A stretch of DNA of 64,000 bases from Poronia punctata (lineage: Eukaryota; Ascomycota; Sordariomycetes; Xylariales; Xylariaceae): assembly GCA_022579005.1 (NCBI GenBank), contig MU401462.1, forward strand, positions 1-64,000, given 5' to 3'. The notes below the pieces were generated by a model. The model had not been told where the DNA came from, ran no database searches, and saw only the letters and a program-made list of their open reading frames with translations. Below, one piece after another: positions 43,001-55,231 of the stretch. Every line of letters starts with the position of its first letter. The first letter of the stretch is position 1. The translations under genes were made by a program, and so were the position numbers.

Positions 43001-43727
43001 GCCGAAAATATAGGTGTGCAACCAATCAGATCGTTCTGCTAGGTGGGTCCGGCTAAGCGAGGGCGGTGTTCGGTACTACCCCGGACCTACTCCGCAATGA
43101 CGTGCGTGGTCTGTAGGTCATGTGACTGTTCCCTCGGTCACGTGACCTTGGACTAACGGGCATGGCCGTTATAATAAGTAGTTTTTAATAGGCTTTTTAC
43201 TATAACCTCTTTTTTTAAAAGGTTAAAGTTTTCTTTATAGCTAGTATTAGCTAGTAATACTTTTAATTTTAACTTTTAAATAGTATTATTTATTTTAAAG
43301 GCAAATTTGCTAGCAAGCTAAATAATAGCTATAATAGCTTTATTTAATAAAGCATTAAATTTACTATTTTTTATGCTAAAATATTATTAAAAATAAAGTA
43401 TTTTAAGTAGATTTTAATAGCAAAAAAGTAAAAACTAGGATTTTTATACTTATTATAAGTAAAAAAATCTTAAAGCCTATTTTTTTATTATTTATAAGTT
43501 TTTAAGCTATTTATAGTTAATATAACATTTTTATTAAGTAATGCATGCTAAAGGTATAAAAAGTATAAGAAAAATTATACTTGTTTACTTTTTAACAATA
43601 TACTGTAAATTTTAGTATATTTGCTATACTAAATTAAAAAAAGTGTATAGCCTAGCGTCTTAGACAGTATATTGCTCCATAAAACGCCAAAAATCCGAAG
43701 GCAAAACAGGGGTTGCCGAACGCACCC
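40043..43727. mobile_element. RIP-degraded DNA transposon relic, PIF/Harbinger-like ends
   Basis: A 3685-bp block, mostly A/T with frequent TpA and no open frames. It starts GGGCCTGTTCGGCTGC, and the reverse complement of its right end starts GGGTGCGTTCGGCAAC. The two ends share GGG and GTTCGGC at the same spacing. The flanks are TTA on both sides (40040-40042 and 43728-43730), the 3-bp target-site duplication typical of PIF/Harbinger elements, whose plant relatives also begin GGGCCTGTT. The outermost 30-50 bp keep normal composition; the core is AT-saturated, as RIP would leave it. No transposase can be read. A solo LTR is nested inside. A hAT origin is less likely because those make 8-bp duplications. 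Confidence 0.55.
42876..43173. mobile_element. Solo LTR nested in the AT-rich relic
   Basis: A 298-bp GC-normal island inside the AT-saturated block. It begins TGTAACG and ends CGTTATA, nearly inverted repeats, and is flanked on both sides by the 5-bp sequence ATAAG (42871-42875 and 43174-43178). A TG start, short inverted ends and a 5-bp duplication are the marks of a retrotransposon LTR. The final TA instead of CA is one C-to-T change. There is no internal retrotransposon sequence, so it is a solo LTR, presumably from recombination between two LTRs. Orientation is uncertain. Ty1/copia or gypsy class cannot be decided from the LTR alone. Confidence 0.75.
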
Positions 43728-44452
43728 TTAGTACTCTACTTACTGGATGGATATACACTGTACAGATCCAAGTTATAAAAACTTATGACCACTTTGCATC
43801 AATTATCAACATATCTAGCTTGCAACCTTTCTAAGTTTCTCTGCTCTTTTTGTCAGGGCTTCAAGTGACACAGGTATGTTGGCTAGAAAATATCACATGT
43901 TAAGAAGAGCTGTTAAAGCACAGGTAAATGTCCTCTAAAGTGAACAAGTGCAAAGATTTTTATAATGTTGCTTTTGCGCTTTACGCTGCTTATTAAACAT
44001 TGTTAGAAGCAGCAATTACTATACAAATTCTGTCCCTAAGTATATTGCCATCCCCTGAGTTATTATATTCTATCATACGACAGCACCATGCATACCTGGG
44101 TATTGTATTGTGTGCGTCTTTGGGTATTTGCTCATAGGTACCATGCGTCACCATTCTCTGTAGGTTTAACAAAACCAAGCCCAGCCTCATCATGTACAAT
44201 TGACATTTGCCCACTTCATCGCCATCGCCTCGTGTAATTAGCTTCACGCAATGTGTTGCGCATGCAGCCTTTTCCCTCTCCAATGTCCCCTTTTTGGTGA
44301 AAACAAAACAGTTTGTGTACGCGTGTATTAAATCCCTGTGTGATTGTGGTTCTTGGTAGGCCTGTTGCCTAGGGACCCTTGCCGACAAAGAGGAAAGAAG
44401 GGGTATGCCGCAAACCCTGAACTCCGACGCCGTGGTATAAAGACAGAATTAA
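43728..44452. other. Intergenic, 3' side of the Chs7-like gene
   Basis: Normal composition resumes after the transposon. A 131-codon minus-strand frame (43993-44388) starts at TTG and shows no family features. Probably this is the 3' UTR and flank of the gene ending at 44453. Confidence 0.4.
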
Positions 44453-45680
44453 TTAAGAGTAACCTGTTACCGGTGCTGCCGTTGGCCAGTCATCTTCGGT
44501 TATGCTTGACCAAAACGTCCAGATCATGATTACGGCAGCCAGTGTAAGGAGGGTCTCGAACAATGCCCCGTCTATCTTACCTGCCGTGCCGCGGCAGATA
44601 TAGGGACTGATGACGTAGTTGAAGATCTGGCCAAGTGCAAATAGAAGGGCTGCACTGGTTAGGTAGATCATCGGTCGCAACTCGCCAAGCACGCGTATGA
44701 CTAGGATCGCTTCGAGGACGTAGAAAGCCACTAGGAAGACCAGAGGGGCCAACTGGTAGAGGACGTAGAGGGCGATATTGCGGTTCGGCGATTGATAACT
44801 CGATTCGAATTCACGAGTCCAGTTGTAGCCGGTGTCCAAGGTAATGTAGCCAGTGCCAACAAAGAGAACAGCGGCAGATATTGTTATCAGCCCTAGTGAC
44901 ATAGGTGTTCCATCATCCAAGAGCTGGTATCCAACAACGGCATTCATGAGTAGGATCCAGCTCCCCGCAATAATCATGCCTAGGTGAATCCCGGTGAAGG
45001 CCTATCCTGCCAGTCAGCTTCCATCGGCATTGGTAGTGTGAACAACCTCAACATATAGCACGTACAATTCGGACTGTCGAGGGCAGTGGGAACACGCCAA
45101 CAGAGAAGATCTCCGCTATCTCAAGGATAATGAAAGATAACAGGAACAGCTGCATTTCCCTGTATCAACTGTAAGTATAGTATTGCAGGCATCCTGGAGG
45201 ATAGCATACCTTCGACCAACAGCAGCCTTTTTTCTCTCGGTCCGGAACAGGAGAAATGCCGACACCGCAATAGCTATACCACATAGCAAAATAGAACCTG
45301 TCAGGACCCCTAGTTAGATTGTTGTTCTTTCCAGCTTTCTGCCCGCATCGTAATAAGCACATACCCAAGTTTCCTATATGTCCATTTTTCAAAGTGATGC
45401 CTTGTAACTGACAACCGCCCCAATTGCCATCTTGATTGTGAGTGCGACTTAAGACCTGTGCACTTTTGTATTAATAACGTACATGTATATAAAACTGACG
45501 GAATTGGTGGAGTCCTCTTACATTGCAGACGGGAAGTGTCGAGTCTCTACAAAAGTCCTGTTGTCACCAACACCTCATATTAGTAATCCGCCGGGCGCAT
45601 ATGAATAGACACAGTCCACAAAATCGCAGCTTCACAAATCAACTGCATACCTCGAAATTCCCAAAGTTGGTGCTCCCCAT
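44453..45680 (-). CDS. Chs7-family membrane protein (chitin synthase export chaperone-like)
   Basis: Six exons (45680-45651, 45557-45522, 45455-45365, 45297-45210, 45159-45066, 45001-44453) give 888 nt and 295 residues. Introns are 50-93 bp with good donors (GTATGC, GTAAGA, GTATGT, GTATGC, GTACGT). The N-terminus MGSTNFGNFEDFCRDSTLPV and the conserved C residues before the first membrane segment match Chs7. About seven hydrophobic segments follow, for example SILLCGIAIAVSAFLLF, FTGIHLGMIIAGSWILLMN with GYQLLDDGTP after it, and IDGALFETLLTLAAVIMIW with SSITEDDW after it. In yeast, Chs7 releases the chitin synthase Chs3 from the ER. At 295 residues it is shorter than most Chs7 proteins, so it may be a paralogue with another client. 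Family is secure, exact function inferred. Confidence 0.87.
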
Positions 45681-48600
45681 CGGATAACGCGCGCGTTCCA
45701 ATGATACCGCTACGTCAATGGCACGATTAGGTGAATTGCGACAGTTAAGGTCTCTATCCTTGGGACCCAGTAATCACAGATGAGGCGACAGACGGCCCCT
45801 TGGTCAGGCGTGAATTATTGATCCTAACGTTGTATGTCGCCCTCCACCTATGTGGATGATTGATATCCTCGGTAGGCGATTTGGTCTTGAGCTCCCAGGC
45901 ACCAAATATTGCAATCTGAGAACGGTAATTGCGGAACTGGGAATCTTTGTAGCTGGTCGAGTACGATCTCTTCTGGCAGTCGTCGGGGTTCTGTGGTGCA
46001 GAGTTGGCTTCGCGGACGCTGTAGGGTTATGAGCGAAAAATAAAATTGGGCCTTTTCTGCAAGTCGTTTGTCGGGCTATCTTCTGTGTATTGTGTCCAAT
46101 GCGCGTTTTGCTTCCCAATTACTCTTCCTTTTCTTCCAGCCTAGTTTTTCGCTGTGCAACCTATTGCTTAGGCCGTAGTGGTATCTACCGTCGTGGCTAC
46201 AAATGCTGCCAGTGCAGGCAAATGTGTTGTAAAGTGTGTCGCAGGAATTGGGAAGAGATGGGAGATCGATGGTGTCCGGTTGGGGGACGCCCGGTGGTTG
46301 TTATGGTGATTTTACTACAGAAAGGGTACCTGACCAAGTTGAGATCAGGGCCCGCACTCACTACGACACTCGCGGGGCGGTAGACTAGAGGTGGGTAAGA
46401 TCGAGTTTTGAATGGTCCAACTTTAAATTAGAAGGCCCACTCCCCGCCCCCGGATGAGACTAGCACCACTGGTGTAAGGCACCGATTTCAACTGAGGTAT
46501 GGTACCTTTACGATGAGACCTCCCTTCTAACCAAGATGAAGTCAAAACCGTGAGAACTTCCAAGATTGGGTGCTTTTAAGAGAAATTTATTGCGTCTTGG
46601 TTATGCTTTATTTTAAGCTTTGTTTGTTTTGTTCTTTCCTTTTTTACTGGTTAACCGACATGATTCTTCAAAGTGGCTGGCTATTTGTGGTAATCATTAT
46701 TTCAATACCTATTACTGTGTTTCAGTTGCTAGCGGTGCATAGCACCCTTTCTGAAGCTAGCATTAGATAGACCTATCCAAGTCTAACAGTAGTTCATGCA
46801 CACATGTAGGTAATATAAGATTACTCCATTATGGTCAAAAAATAAACCTATTAGATTGGTCATTGATAATACGTGTAAAAGTACGGTCCTCAGTATCTTG
46901 GTTCTCCTCTTTTCTTGCTTGGTAATATCTCCATTATCAAACCCTGCACTAGAATTACAATAAAGACAAGGCAAGGTTGGCGATTGCCTTCAGATCTGGT
47001 CTACAAGTATGAATGTGAGATTCTCAAGGGAGATAGAGTTTACTAGCTGCAGTCCCTAACTACTTTGTAAGGTCAAGTTTTACTCTGCGAGAATAACATC
47101 AGGTCCCTAATCCGAAAAAGCAGGGTTTATCCTGACTTGTAAGTTATTAGTACTCAGGCATACCCCTTGAACATGAACAACATCGTATATTGGTCAGAAC
47201 ATGTCTTCTTTCATCACTACGCGTACACGTACCTACTGGTATTTTTACCATACCAGAGGGGTCCTTGCGTTGACTTCAAGTAAACTTGACAGCCAGCGGT
47301 GGCCAAATCTTTATGAACATACCAGGTACACGTACATGTATGAAAGTTGGCAATATCCTCTGCACGTACTCGTAGTATTTCCTTTTACTATAACTACGAG
47401 TACATGGGTTATATACCTAATATATGGGTAAGTTCGCTCCAACCTGTTTTCTTTCATCTTTGCCACCTGTAAGGCCCCGAAGTTAGGTTACACCTCACAA
47501 CTACCTGATGCCTTGACTGCAGCCTCGGGACAATAGTACCATACCAACGAGCGGCTATCAAAGGTTAATGCTGTTTCAGCCTGTGTGACGCAGTTGAAAG
47601 CCAGATTTTTGTTATAGGTTGTATGACTTATGAACGCTTATTATACAGCTAGACGTCCTTGGAGCACGGGGGATATGCTGCTCCTATATACACGCATGTC
47701 TCTTGAGAGCCTGTACCCGCGCGTGTGTGTTACTTGAGTCTCTGGCCAGCCCCTCCGCCTCAACCGTGCAGTCAGGCCAGAGCAATCATTTCATGACATA
47801 GCGCTGCTATGGACACCAGAGCTTAAAGTATAAATGTATAGCTTGGTTCCCCTTATTATACTATCTGACAGATACTCCTTGGATGCATTCGAATATATAC
47901 TGGAGACAGAGGGATCCACGAAGATATCGCGTCAACTGGTGACTTTACCATATGCGAGAACCAGTTCTTCACCATGTTGGAGGCGAAGACAACCTGTCGA
48001 CGGCCGGGCGTGAGGCTGGGTGTCTCACGAGCCTTGACTGCATCAAAAATTGCCATGAGCGCTGAGACAAGGGAAAAAAGGACTTTTTATGCTATGACTG
48101 CCTTGCATGTAGCTTCTGCTTCTCCATAATCGTCTTAAGTGGTGGCCTGCCAGCATCTCGTAGGCGCCCAGACGCCTGCACTGTCGATTTTCTAGCTGTC
48201 AGATGTGACTATTCCCCCGAGAAATACCTGTGTAGGGCGTATCATGTCTTCCTTGCCTGGCCGCTCTTGACGCGGATTACCTACTCCTGGTTTCTCATTT
48301 CCCATGGAGAGTACTATTCAGAACTGACCCTGAGTAGACATATAGCAATTTTCATGCTAGTACCACTTGTTCTTGCATCGTATCGCCCTTAGAGCAACCT
48401 GGATACTCGTCATGGGAAAGGGGGGTTCTGCAGCCTCGGTCATGACATATCTGGCTTATTTGAGTAGCTATAAATCGAATCGTTAAGCTTGCCCCTTTTT
48501 GGTCCTTGTGACACGGCGGCACGTATTTTTGGTGGATTTCAAGTCTCGTAACGCGTACGAGGAGATTTAAATCTAACGTCCATCTCCTAACTTGGAACTA

Positions 48601-51600
48601 TCATCAAATGATAGAGTTACATTATCAACGCCTCATCATCATGATACCTGTCAAACAACCTTACCATGTGGCACTATTAGTAATGTTTGTTGAACGCAAA
48701 ACATAACTTTCATGAATTTATTTTGCCCTGGATCTTGCATATAAAACGCAGTTCTCCTATGCCTCATGCTCCAGTTGGAGGATATTCTATCTTCCTTCAA
48801 ATAATGCCTAGTCTAGAAGATGTTGAGATGAGAAATGAAGACCACTTCTGTAGGTTAGTGAATACCTAGCTAACGTGAAATGCTGAACTCCCGACGCATT
48901 CGAGTTTGTTCGTCCAATCTATCTAGCAACTGACTTTGTATAAAGGGTAGGAAAAGCAGCCTATGTACATTTAATTACGCGTAATTGCTTTTATCCCGGA
49001 TCAGATCATATGAGGTTCTATGTGTGTAACATTGATATACCTAATTTGCTTGGACCGACTTCCTGGGAAGTGGCTGTTCTTAAAGCCATACGAGTAACAA
49101 ATATGCATTTTTAATTCTTGCAAGGACTCCCCCTCTCCAGGATGGGATCCGGCATGACAGCTGCCTGCAGTGCACGCGACGTACCTATAGTCGTATAGCG
49201 GGGTGTTTGCCAACCTGGATACCGGAGTGGGCTACAGCGTTCCAACTTTTGATGCGTACAAGGTACAACCTTGCAGATTTGTAGGATGTCTGCGTCCATT
49301 GCAGGATATATATATTGTGGTTAAATAAAGCCTGGGTCTTATTGCTTTTATTTATTTCTTCTTCTAGCTTCTTGTAGTCGTACGTCGGCTTTACTTCTCC
49401 TTCATCTCTATTCCCAGCTACCCAGCAGTACACGTACTCCGAGTAGAAAGACCGGAAATCCATGTGGGTCTTGGTCCCTTGGCCTCCCGCCACCGATGGA
49501 TAGATTGAATCCGCAAAGCCCCTCGCAGATTCGGGGCCTCTTGGCAGTCACCCAGTGTCCCTTTGCATTCAGGATTTCCGATTTCGTGGCCCCGGACCGG
49601 TTATTGTTGCTTTAGAAGAGGCCCTGTACTCGTAGGCTTGCAATGCCCGTCTTTGAAAGCAAGTTACCCTCACTCCGCACAGGACGAGAGGATTCCCTCC
49701 GCATTGTTGCGTCATATGCCCCGATGGCTCTCTTTTAGCGGTCAAACAACAACTTTCCACGTCCTATTAAGCACCTGGCCTGCACTTCAAGTCTTGCACT
49801 AGTATTCTTGTATTATTAGTGCAGTTGGTCCCTGCGTGTTGGGCGACGACTTGCTTCATCTAAGCTTAGATTGGTATTGATTTTTGCGCATCATGGTCCG
49901 ACGCCGTCCGGTGGGAAGTAACTAAATAGTAAACAGTCACATTCTTGAAGACCCTGATCACATGAGCAGTGCAAAGCCCCGATGATCATTGATCATTCAG
50001 TCCTCGCCATAATCTGTGTCAGAACTTGCGAAAGGCTACAGCCTCGGGTAAAGAAACAACATTTGTCCATTGCCATTTTCTGCCCTTTACTTGGCGGTGC
50101 TACGAGTAATTGCGCAAACAATGCCCTCCCCGGACGGCAGTGGCCATGTTTGATGGTACACGACGATCCTTGGCTCGCTTTACCCAGGCACTTGTTGACG
50201 GTTGCACAGCAGTCAACCCCTGAGCTGAAAGGTATATCAATCCCACCTCCTAATTTGTAGCCCTGTTACCTACCTCCACGTACCAAATGGTTTTGTGCTG
50301 GATATTCAGATAGGTTTTTATGAACAAGATTTCTACATGTGGTGTCTGTCTTACCCTGGAAGAACTATAATCTAATTAATTGTCTGTCAACCCACATCAT
50401 CAACTGGTGGAAATAGGTACGCCTGGCGCAAGAAGGTACGGCTGTCCGTCAGAGGAAGGCAGTGGAAGGGTACAATGACAATGTTCCAATACTTCTCAGT
50501 AGAAAGAGTTGCTCTCTCACTTGCCAGAGTGAGATATAGTGACCGAAAGTCATTGCTGAATACGTACTAAGACGAGGTGACTGGTTGAATTGGTATGCCC
50601 CACAAAGTCCTACAGCCTGCCTATTGTCTACCCGCATTACCCGGCTGTACTCGTGAATACGGTGGTAGGCGATGTACCGGTCACTTGTAATTAGTGCCAG
50701 CTAGCCAAGATGCCAAGTCTTGTCTCCAAAGTGAATTGCCTACACGTATCATGTAGATAGGTATCTACATACATGTCGATCTAGGTACTTGGTAATAGAG
50801 CAGTACTTTGTATCTGCAACAACCCACCGCCGGTTCAGATGTACTTTGCAGGATTCTGTACGTGTACTCAGGGTCAAGCATACCAGTAGGTCTGAGCGAC
50901 AGGACAGGCTGAGAGGAAGCCCATGTTCAGCAGGATTATGATACACACCTCCATTCTACCTCTAATAATAACAAAAAGTCGCCCTGTATTCTGTAAGTAA
51001 TAGGGGATGGATGTTGCGTTTGAATGTTGAACAAAAGTTGAACTCTTCGTCGCAAATTCATCCTTACTTCTCTCTTCTTTCCCTCCACATCGGTCGCATC
51101 TGACGCGCGCGCTTCTGTTTTTCCTATCCCACATTCAGCTTTGCGCTGTTGCCATCCCGTTCGCTTTTTTCGGTCTAAAATTCTGTATTGGTTCCAAAAA
51201 CAAGAGTTACTTGGAAATTGATTTCGAACCTGCTTTTTTCAACGTTACTAGTACCTAGAGTAGATACCTCCATAGTATCTACATCCCTAAGTGGTAGAAC
51301 CAGTCAGTTTCAGTGTCCAGATAGAGAAACAGGGCACGCCAAGGGTTTCCTGGATGCTATTCTTGCCTTAACTTCTTCTGTAGGTACCTGCTTGCCTGTT
51401 GTTTGTGGTTTGTCACCGCATCGGTAGACGTCCCACCCTCTTCTGCACGGTGATGGTCATAGGGCCAAAGTAGACAACAGCTGATTGCTTCTTTTGCAGG
51501 CATTTAGCAACACCTCTCCACTCACTCCCCTACATTCCTTTTACTTTAATAAACCCTCAGTATACACTGCGGACGGGCGCTGCTGCTCAACAGCGCCATC

Positions 51601-51660
51601 TTTATCAAAATTCCTTCCTCAACGTCCAACCGCCTTCCCTCCAACATACCCCTTCGTACC
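45681..51660. other. Gene-poor intergenic stretch
   Basis: About 6 kb with no gene I can support. It holds the Chs7-like promoter at its left end and the 5' flank of the sugar transporter at its right end. Short frames with plausible codon use occur at 47856-48056 (-) and 49185-49463 (-), and a cysteine-rich frame at 46090-46383 (+), but none shows a known domain. TACTCGTA/TACGAGTA occurs at 47367, 47395, 49089, 49627 and 50101. Confidence 0.4.
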
Positions 51661-53996
51661 TTGGCCTCACGAGCGGATCACGGCCAATCGACGTCATTGC
51701 TCGACGACCGTCGACATCCTCGAGTCTCCCACGAGCGTCGTTCCGACGACTCTGCCGACTCGGACTCGTGGACCGATACTGGCGACCTGGCCGAGCAGCT
51801 TGCAGATGACGAGGACCCCCTACGCAAGACTCTTGCAGACACGTCTCTGAACGACGATCTTGTTTCGGGCGCCTTGAACCGTCGCTCCAAACACAGCAAA
51901 CGCGTCAAGTTTAGACGTTCCGTTGATGAGCATAGCCACGCCCATTCAAGGTCGAACTCGGGACATATAGAAAAAGAGGCCATCGAAATACCAGACGTCC
52001 CTCCACGCCGTATATCTGTCGCAGAACGTATCGTGGCCGCCATCATGCCGGGCACCGGGGTCAACGGCTTCACGGGCAAGGCCCTAATGTATGTTCCAGG
52101 ATTTATCCCAGGACGGCTACAACCTACTCGCTAGAAAAGAATATGGACTGACGGACCGACCCACAAGCTACTTTACGAGTATTTTTGTGTCATTAGGTGT
52201 ATTCCTTTTCGGATATGACCAAGGTGTCATGTCGGGCATCATCACGTAGGTCTCCCGGCTGGCTGGCTGGCTCGCGCGCGCTCGACGAACGCTAACCCGG
52301 ATAGTGGCCCGTACTTTCGGGACTATTTCGACCATCCATCCAGGGCCGAAATCGGCACCATGGTTGCCATCCTCGAGATAGGTGCCTTTATCTCCTCTCT
52401 GGCAGTTGGGAGAGTCGGCGACGTGATCGGCCGCCGTAAGACGATACTCTACGGCTCCATGATATTCTTCGTCGGCGGGGCCTTGCAGACCTTTGCCGTC
52501 AATATGAAGGTTATGATGTTAGGTCGAATCATTGCCGGTCTGGGAGTCGGTTCGCTATCGACGATCGTGCCGGTTTATCAGTCGGAGATTTCACCGCCCC
52601 ATAATCGGGGCAAGCTCGCTTGTATTGAATTCTCGGGAAACATCATTGGCTATACAACATCTATCTGGGTAGACTACTTCTGCGGTTACATCCCGAGCAA
52701 CCTTTCGTGGCGCATTCCTCTACTCATGCAATGCGTCATGGGCGCTCTTCTTGGGCTAGGAAGTCTGGTGATTGTCGAATCTCCGAGGTGAGCATGCTTT
52801 AACCCCTGGATAAATACTGGGTTGTCATATCATTAACCCAGCTATTAGATGGCTCCTAGACAACGATCATGATGAAGAAGGCATCGTTGTCATTGCGAAC
52901 CTTTACGGCGGCGGCGATGTCCACAACGCCAAGGCCAGAGATGAATATCGCGAGATCAAGATGAATGTCTTACTCCAGCGCATGGAGGGCGAGCGGACTT
53001 ATAGCGAGATGTGGCGTCGTTACAAGAGGCGAGTTTTGATCGCCATGTCCGCACAAGCTCTCGCCCAGCTGAACGGCATTAACGTCATCTCGTATTATGC
53101 ACCCTACGTTTTCGAGTCGGCCGGGTGGGTTGGCCACGATGCCATCAAAATGACCGGTATCAATGGCATCACGTATCTGTTATCGACAATACCTCCCTGG
53201 TATATAGTCGACCGATGGGGCCGTCGTGTAATCCTCCTGACTGGCGCTATCGCTATGGCCATATCCCTTTCTCTGGTTTCTTACTTCATCTATCTTGAGG
53301 TCGCGGCCACTCCTACGCTGGTCGTTGTTTTCGTCATGGTGTATAACGCTGCGTTCGGTTATTCTTGGGGTCCTATTCCTTGGCTTTACCCGCCCGAGAT
53401 CCTTCCTCTCAGCATTCGATCTAAAGGAGCTAGTCTGTCCACTGCCTCTAACTGGGCATTCAATTGGCTGGTGGGGGAGATGACTCCTATTCTTCAGGAA
53501 TGGATCAAGTGGCGCTTATATCTCCTTCATGCTTTCTTCTGCGTTGTCAGCTTTGTTGTTGGTAAGTGCGGGGTGTATGAACTCTAGGTCGACCCCCTGA
53601 TCGTCGTGCTAACGTGTAGTAGTATACTTCATATACCCTGAGACTTGCGGTGTTAGATTGGAAGATATGGACTCGCTGTTTGGAGATGCGAGCACCGCGA
53701 TGGGCACGCCTGGCGTGAGGTCCGAAACCGGTTCTCTTGTCCGGGCTGGATCTCCCGTGCCCTCGCTCGACCTCCGTGGCCGGCCATTGGAGTCAGATGA
53801 TAACATCCCCCCATTAGACGTCGACCCTCCAGCCATCAACATCGTAGATGGCAAGGCGCAATACCGCTCCGCTAGTCATGGCTCCCAGACCCGGGTGGGC
53901 GAGTGGTTAAGTAGGATGGTCGGGCAAACCCGTAGCTCCAGCAGCAGCCCAGCAGGAGGCGCCAGATACGCACCGCTAGACCAGCGAGACGAATAA
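51661..53996 (+). pseudogene. MFS sugar transporter gene with lost start codon and a frameshift (possibly recently inactivated)
   Basis: Exons 51661-52245, 52305-52787, 52849-53561 and 53620-53996 code a major-facilitator sugar transporter with long cytosolic tails. Family marks: FVSLGVFLFGYDQGVMSGII, GRVGDVIGRRKT, IVESPRWLL, QLNGINVISYYAPYVF, LYPPEILPLSIRSKGASLST and IYPETCG. Two lesions appear near the front. The natural start position reads ACCTTGGCC where ACCATGGCC is expected, and there is no in-frame ATG back to the stop at 51550. At 52087-52094 a direct repeat ATGTATGT shifts the frame by +1 between GFTGKALM and FQDLSQDGYNLLARKEYG. The rest is intact with clean splice sites. A 46-nt intron (52089-52134, GTATGT to CTAG) would also restore frame but removes conserved residues. 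Substrate unknown. It could be a young pseudogene, a gene using TTG, or a sequencing error. Confidence 0.75.
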
Positions 53997-55231
53997 ATTG
54001 CGACGGTTTCCTACTTTTGCCGACCACGGGGTTACATGATAGAATGTCATCTAAATAGACGGTAGCGGAGTCTCAGGACCGTCAAGGTCCGACGTTGGTT
54101 TGTATAGCGAGTGTATCGACTTTCAAGGATGACATAAATCCTGGCACATAATATGGTGGCAGTTTGGTCTATCGTTTTCAATGTGACTATCGAAGGCATC
54201 AGAGCCTCTCTTTTTCTGGGCAAGCGGGTGGTTTTTTTCTAGAAGTTTTATGTTGTTCGGGGCCGACTTGGGATGTCGGCCTTGTACGTATAGGGGTAGC
54301 GATGAACCGTGAGGGGTGGCACCGTATCGGACATCCGGGCTCTTTGCCCGTTTGCAGATGTATAGAATAGTCTGGTCATTGTACCCGATACCTCCGAACC
54401 TAGTTCCTATCCCTAGGTTGTTCATAAGGTGGCCCTTCAAACTTGAATTCGTATGCATCTACAAGGTAGCAACAGGGTATCTGTCCTTGCTAAAATTAGA
54501 GAGGGTCTTTCCTCTAACTCCTTACCTACATAGTCTAAGGTACCTAGAATAGAATCTACTATTTGCACATGAATTTAAAAGACAACTTTGCTTTCTGGCC
54601 CGGGGGATTACATGGCGACATTACGCGTCCCTTGTGCAGACTTAGATACGAAGATTTCTTTATCTATCTAGGTGTATTTGTTTCACAGCTCTACCTAGAT
54701 ACATTGTACTTTTCTAGCTTTTCTTAAGTTTCAAGTTGCATACTTGGCCAGGTGGCCTTTGTCAGACGGTGACCCTAGGTTGGACAGGAACGTAGGGGGG
54801 CAGATACTTACCCTTGAGTTGAATAGATGTATGTAAACTTAATATATGACCATCCTAAGCCTTGCATTATGCCTCTAAGCGGCTTACAAAAGCTTGTATA
54901 TGCATATGTCACCGGCCAGACCATCGGTCTGGCCCACTCTACTCTCTTAACGTTGTCCCAATCTGGCTTATGCCCATTCTAATCTATTCAGCTTCTTGCT
55001 CCTATTTCATCATTCGACAACTGTCGACGAGCTACCTCTCCTTTTCTTTCTCTTTCTCGGGGAGAGAATTATGATCGATCGGGATCAATTACACCTTCAA
55101 TTCGTATGACTCTCGTTACATTCTAGTTTTTTTGTTCCGCCCCGCGCCTTTGTTGGCACCGACCCTACTTACCCCATTTACTTTTCGCGTCGCGTGGGTT
55201 TTCTTAATTTCTTTAATTAGTGACCGACCGA
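53997..55231. promoter_or_regulatory. Intergenic, PMT2 5' flank
   Basis: About 1.2 kb between the transporter stop and the mannosyltransferase start, both on the plus strand. Pyrimidine-rich stretches with TTTCTTTCTC runs precede the ATG at 55232, common in fungal leaders. No gene seen. Confidence 0.4.

Noticed and set aside
43993..44388. 131-codon minus-strand frame downstream of the Chs7-like gene
   Set aside because: It starts at TTG, has no family features and lies where a 3' UTR is expected.
46090..46383. Cysteine-rich frame with a CCxCxxxCCxxC pattern
   Set aside because: The Cys spacing fits no zinc or secreted-protein family I know, there is no signal peptide and the start is unsupported.
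47856..48056. 66-codon minus-strand frame starting MAIFDAVKARETPSLTPGRR
   Set aside because: It has good start context and plausible codons, but is too short with no domain or confirmed splice partner.
49185..49463. 92-codon minus-strand frame starting MDFRSFYSEYVYCW
   Set aside because: The first half has plausible codons but the rest does not, and no homologue was recognised.
52089..52134. 46-nt intron in the first exon of the sugar transporter
   Set aside because: It restores the frame, but it is shorter than other introns here, lacks a good branch site and would remove conserved coding residues. Kept only as an alternative to the frameshift.
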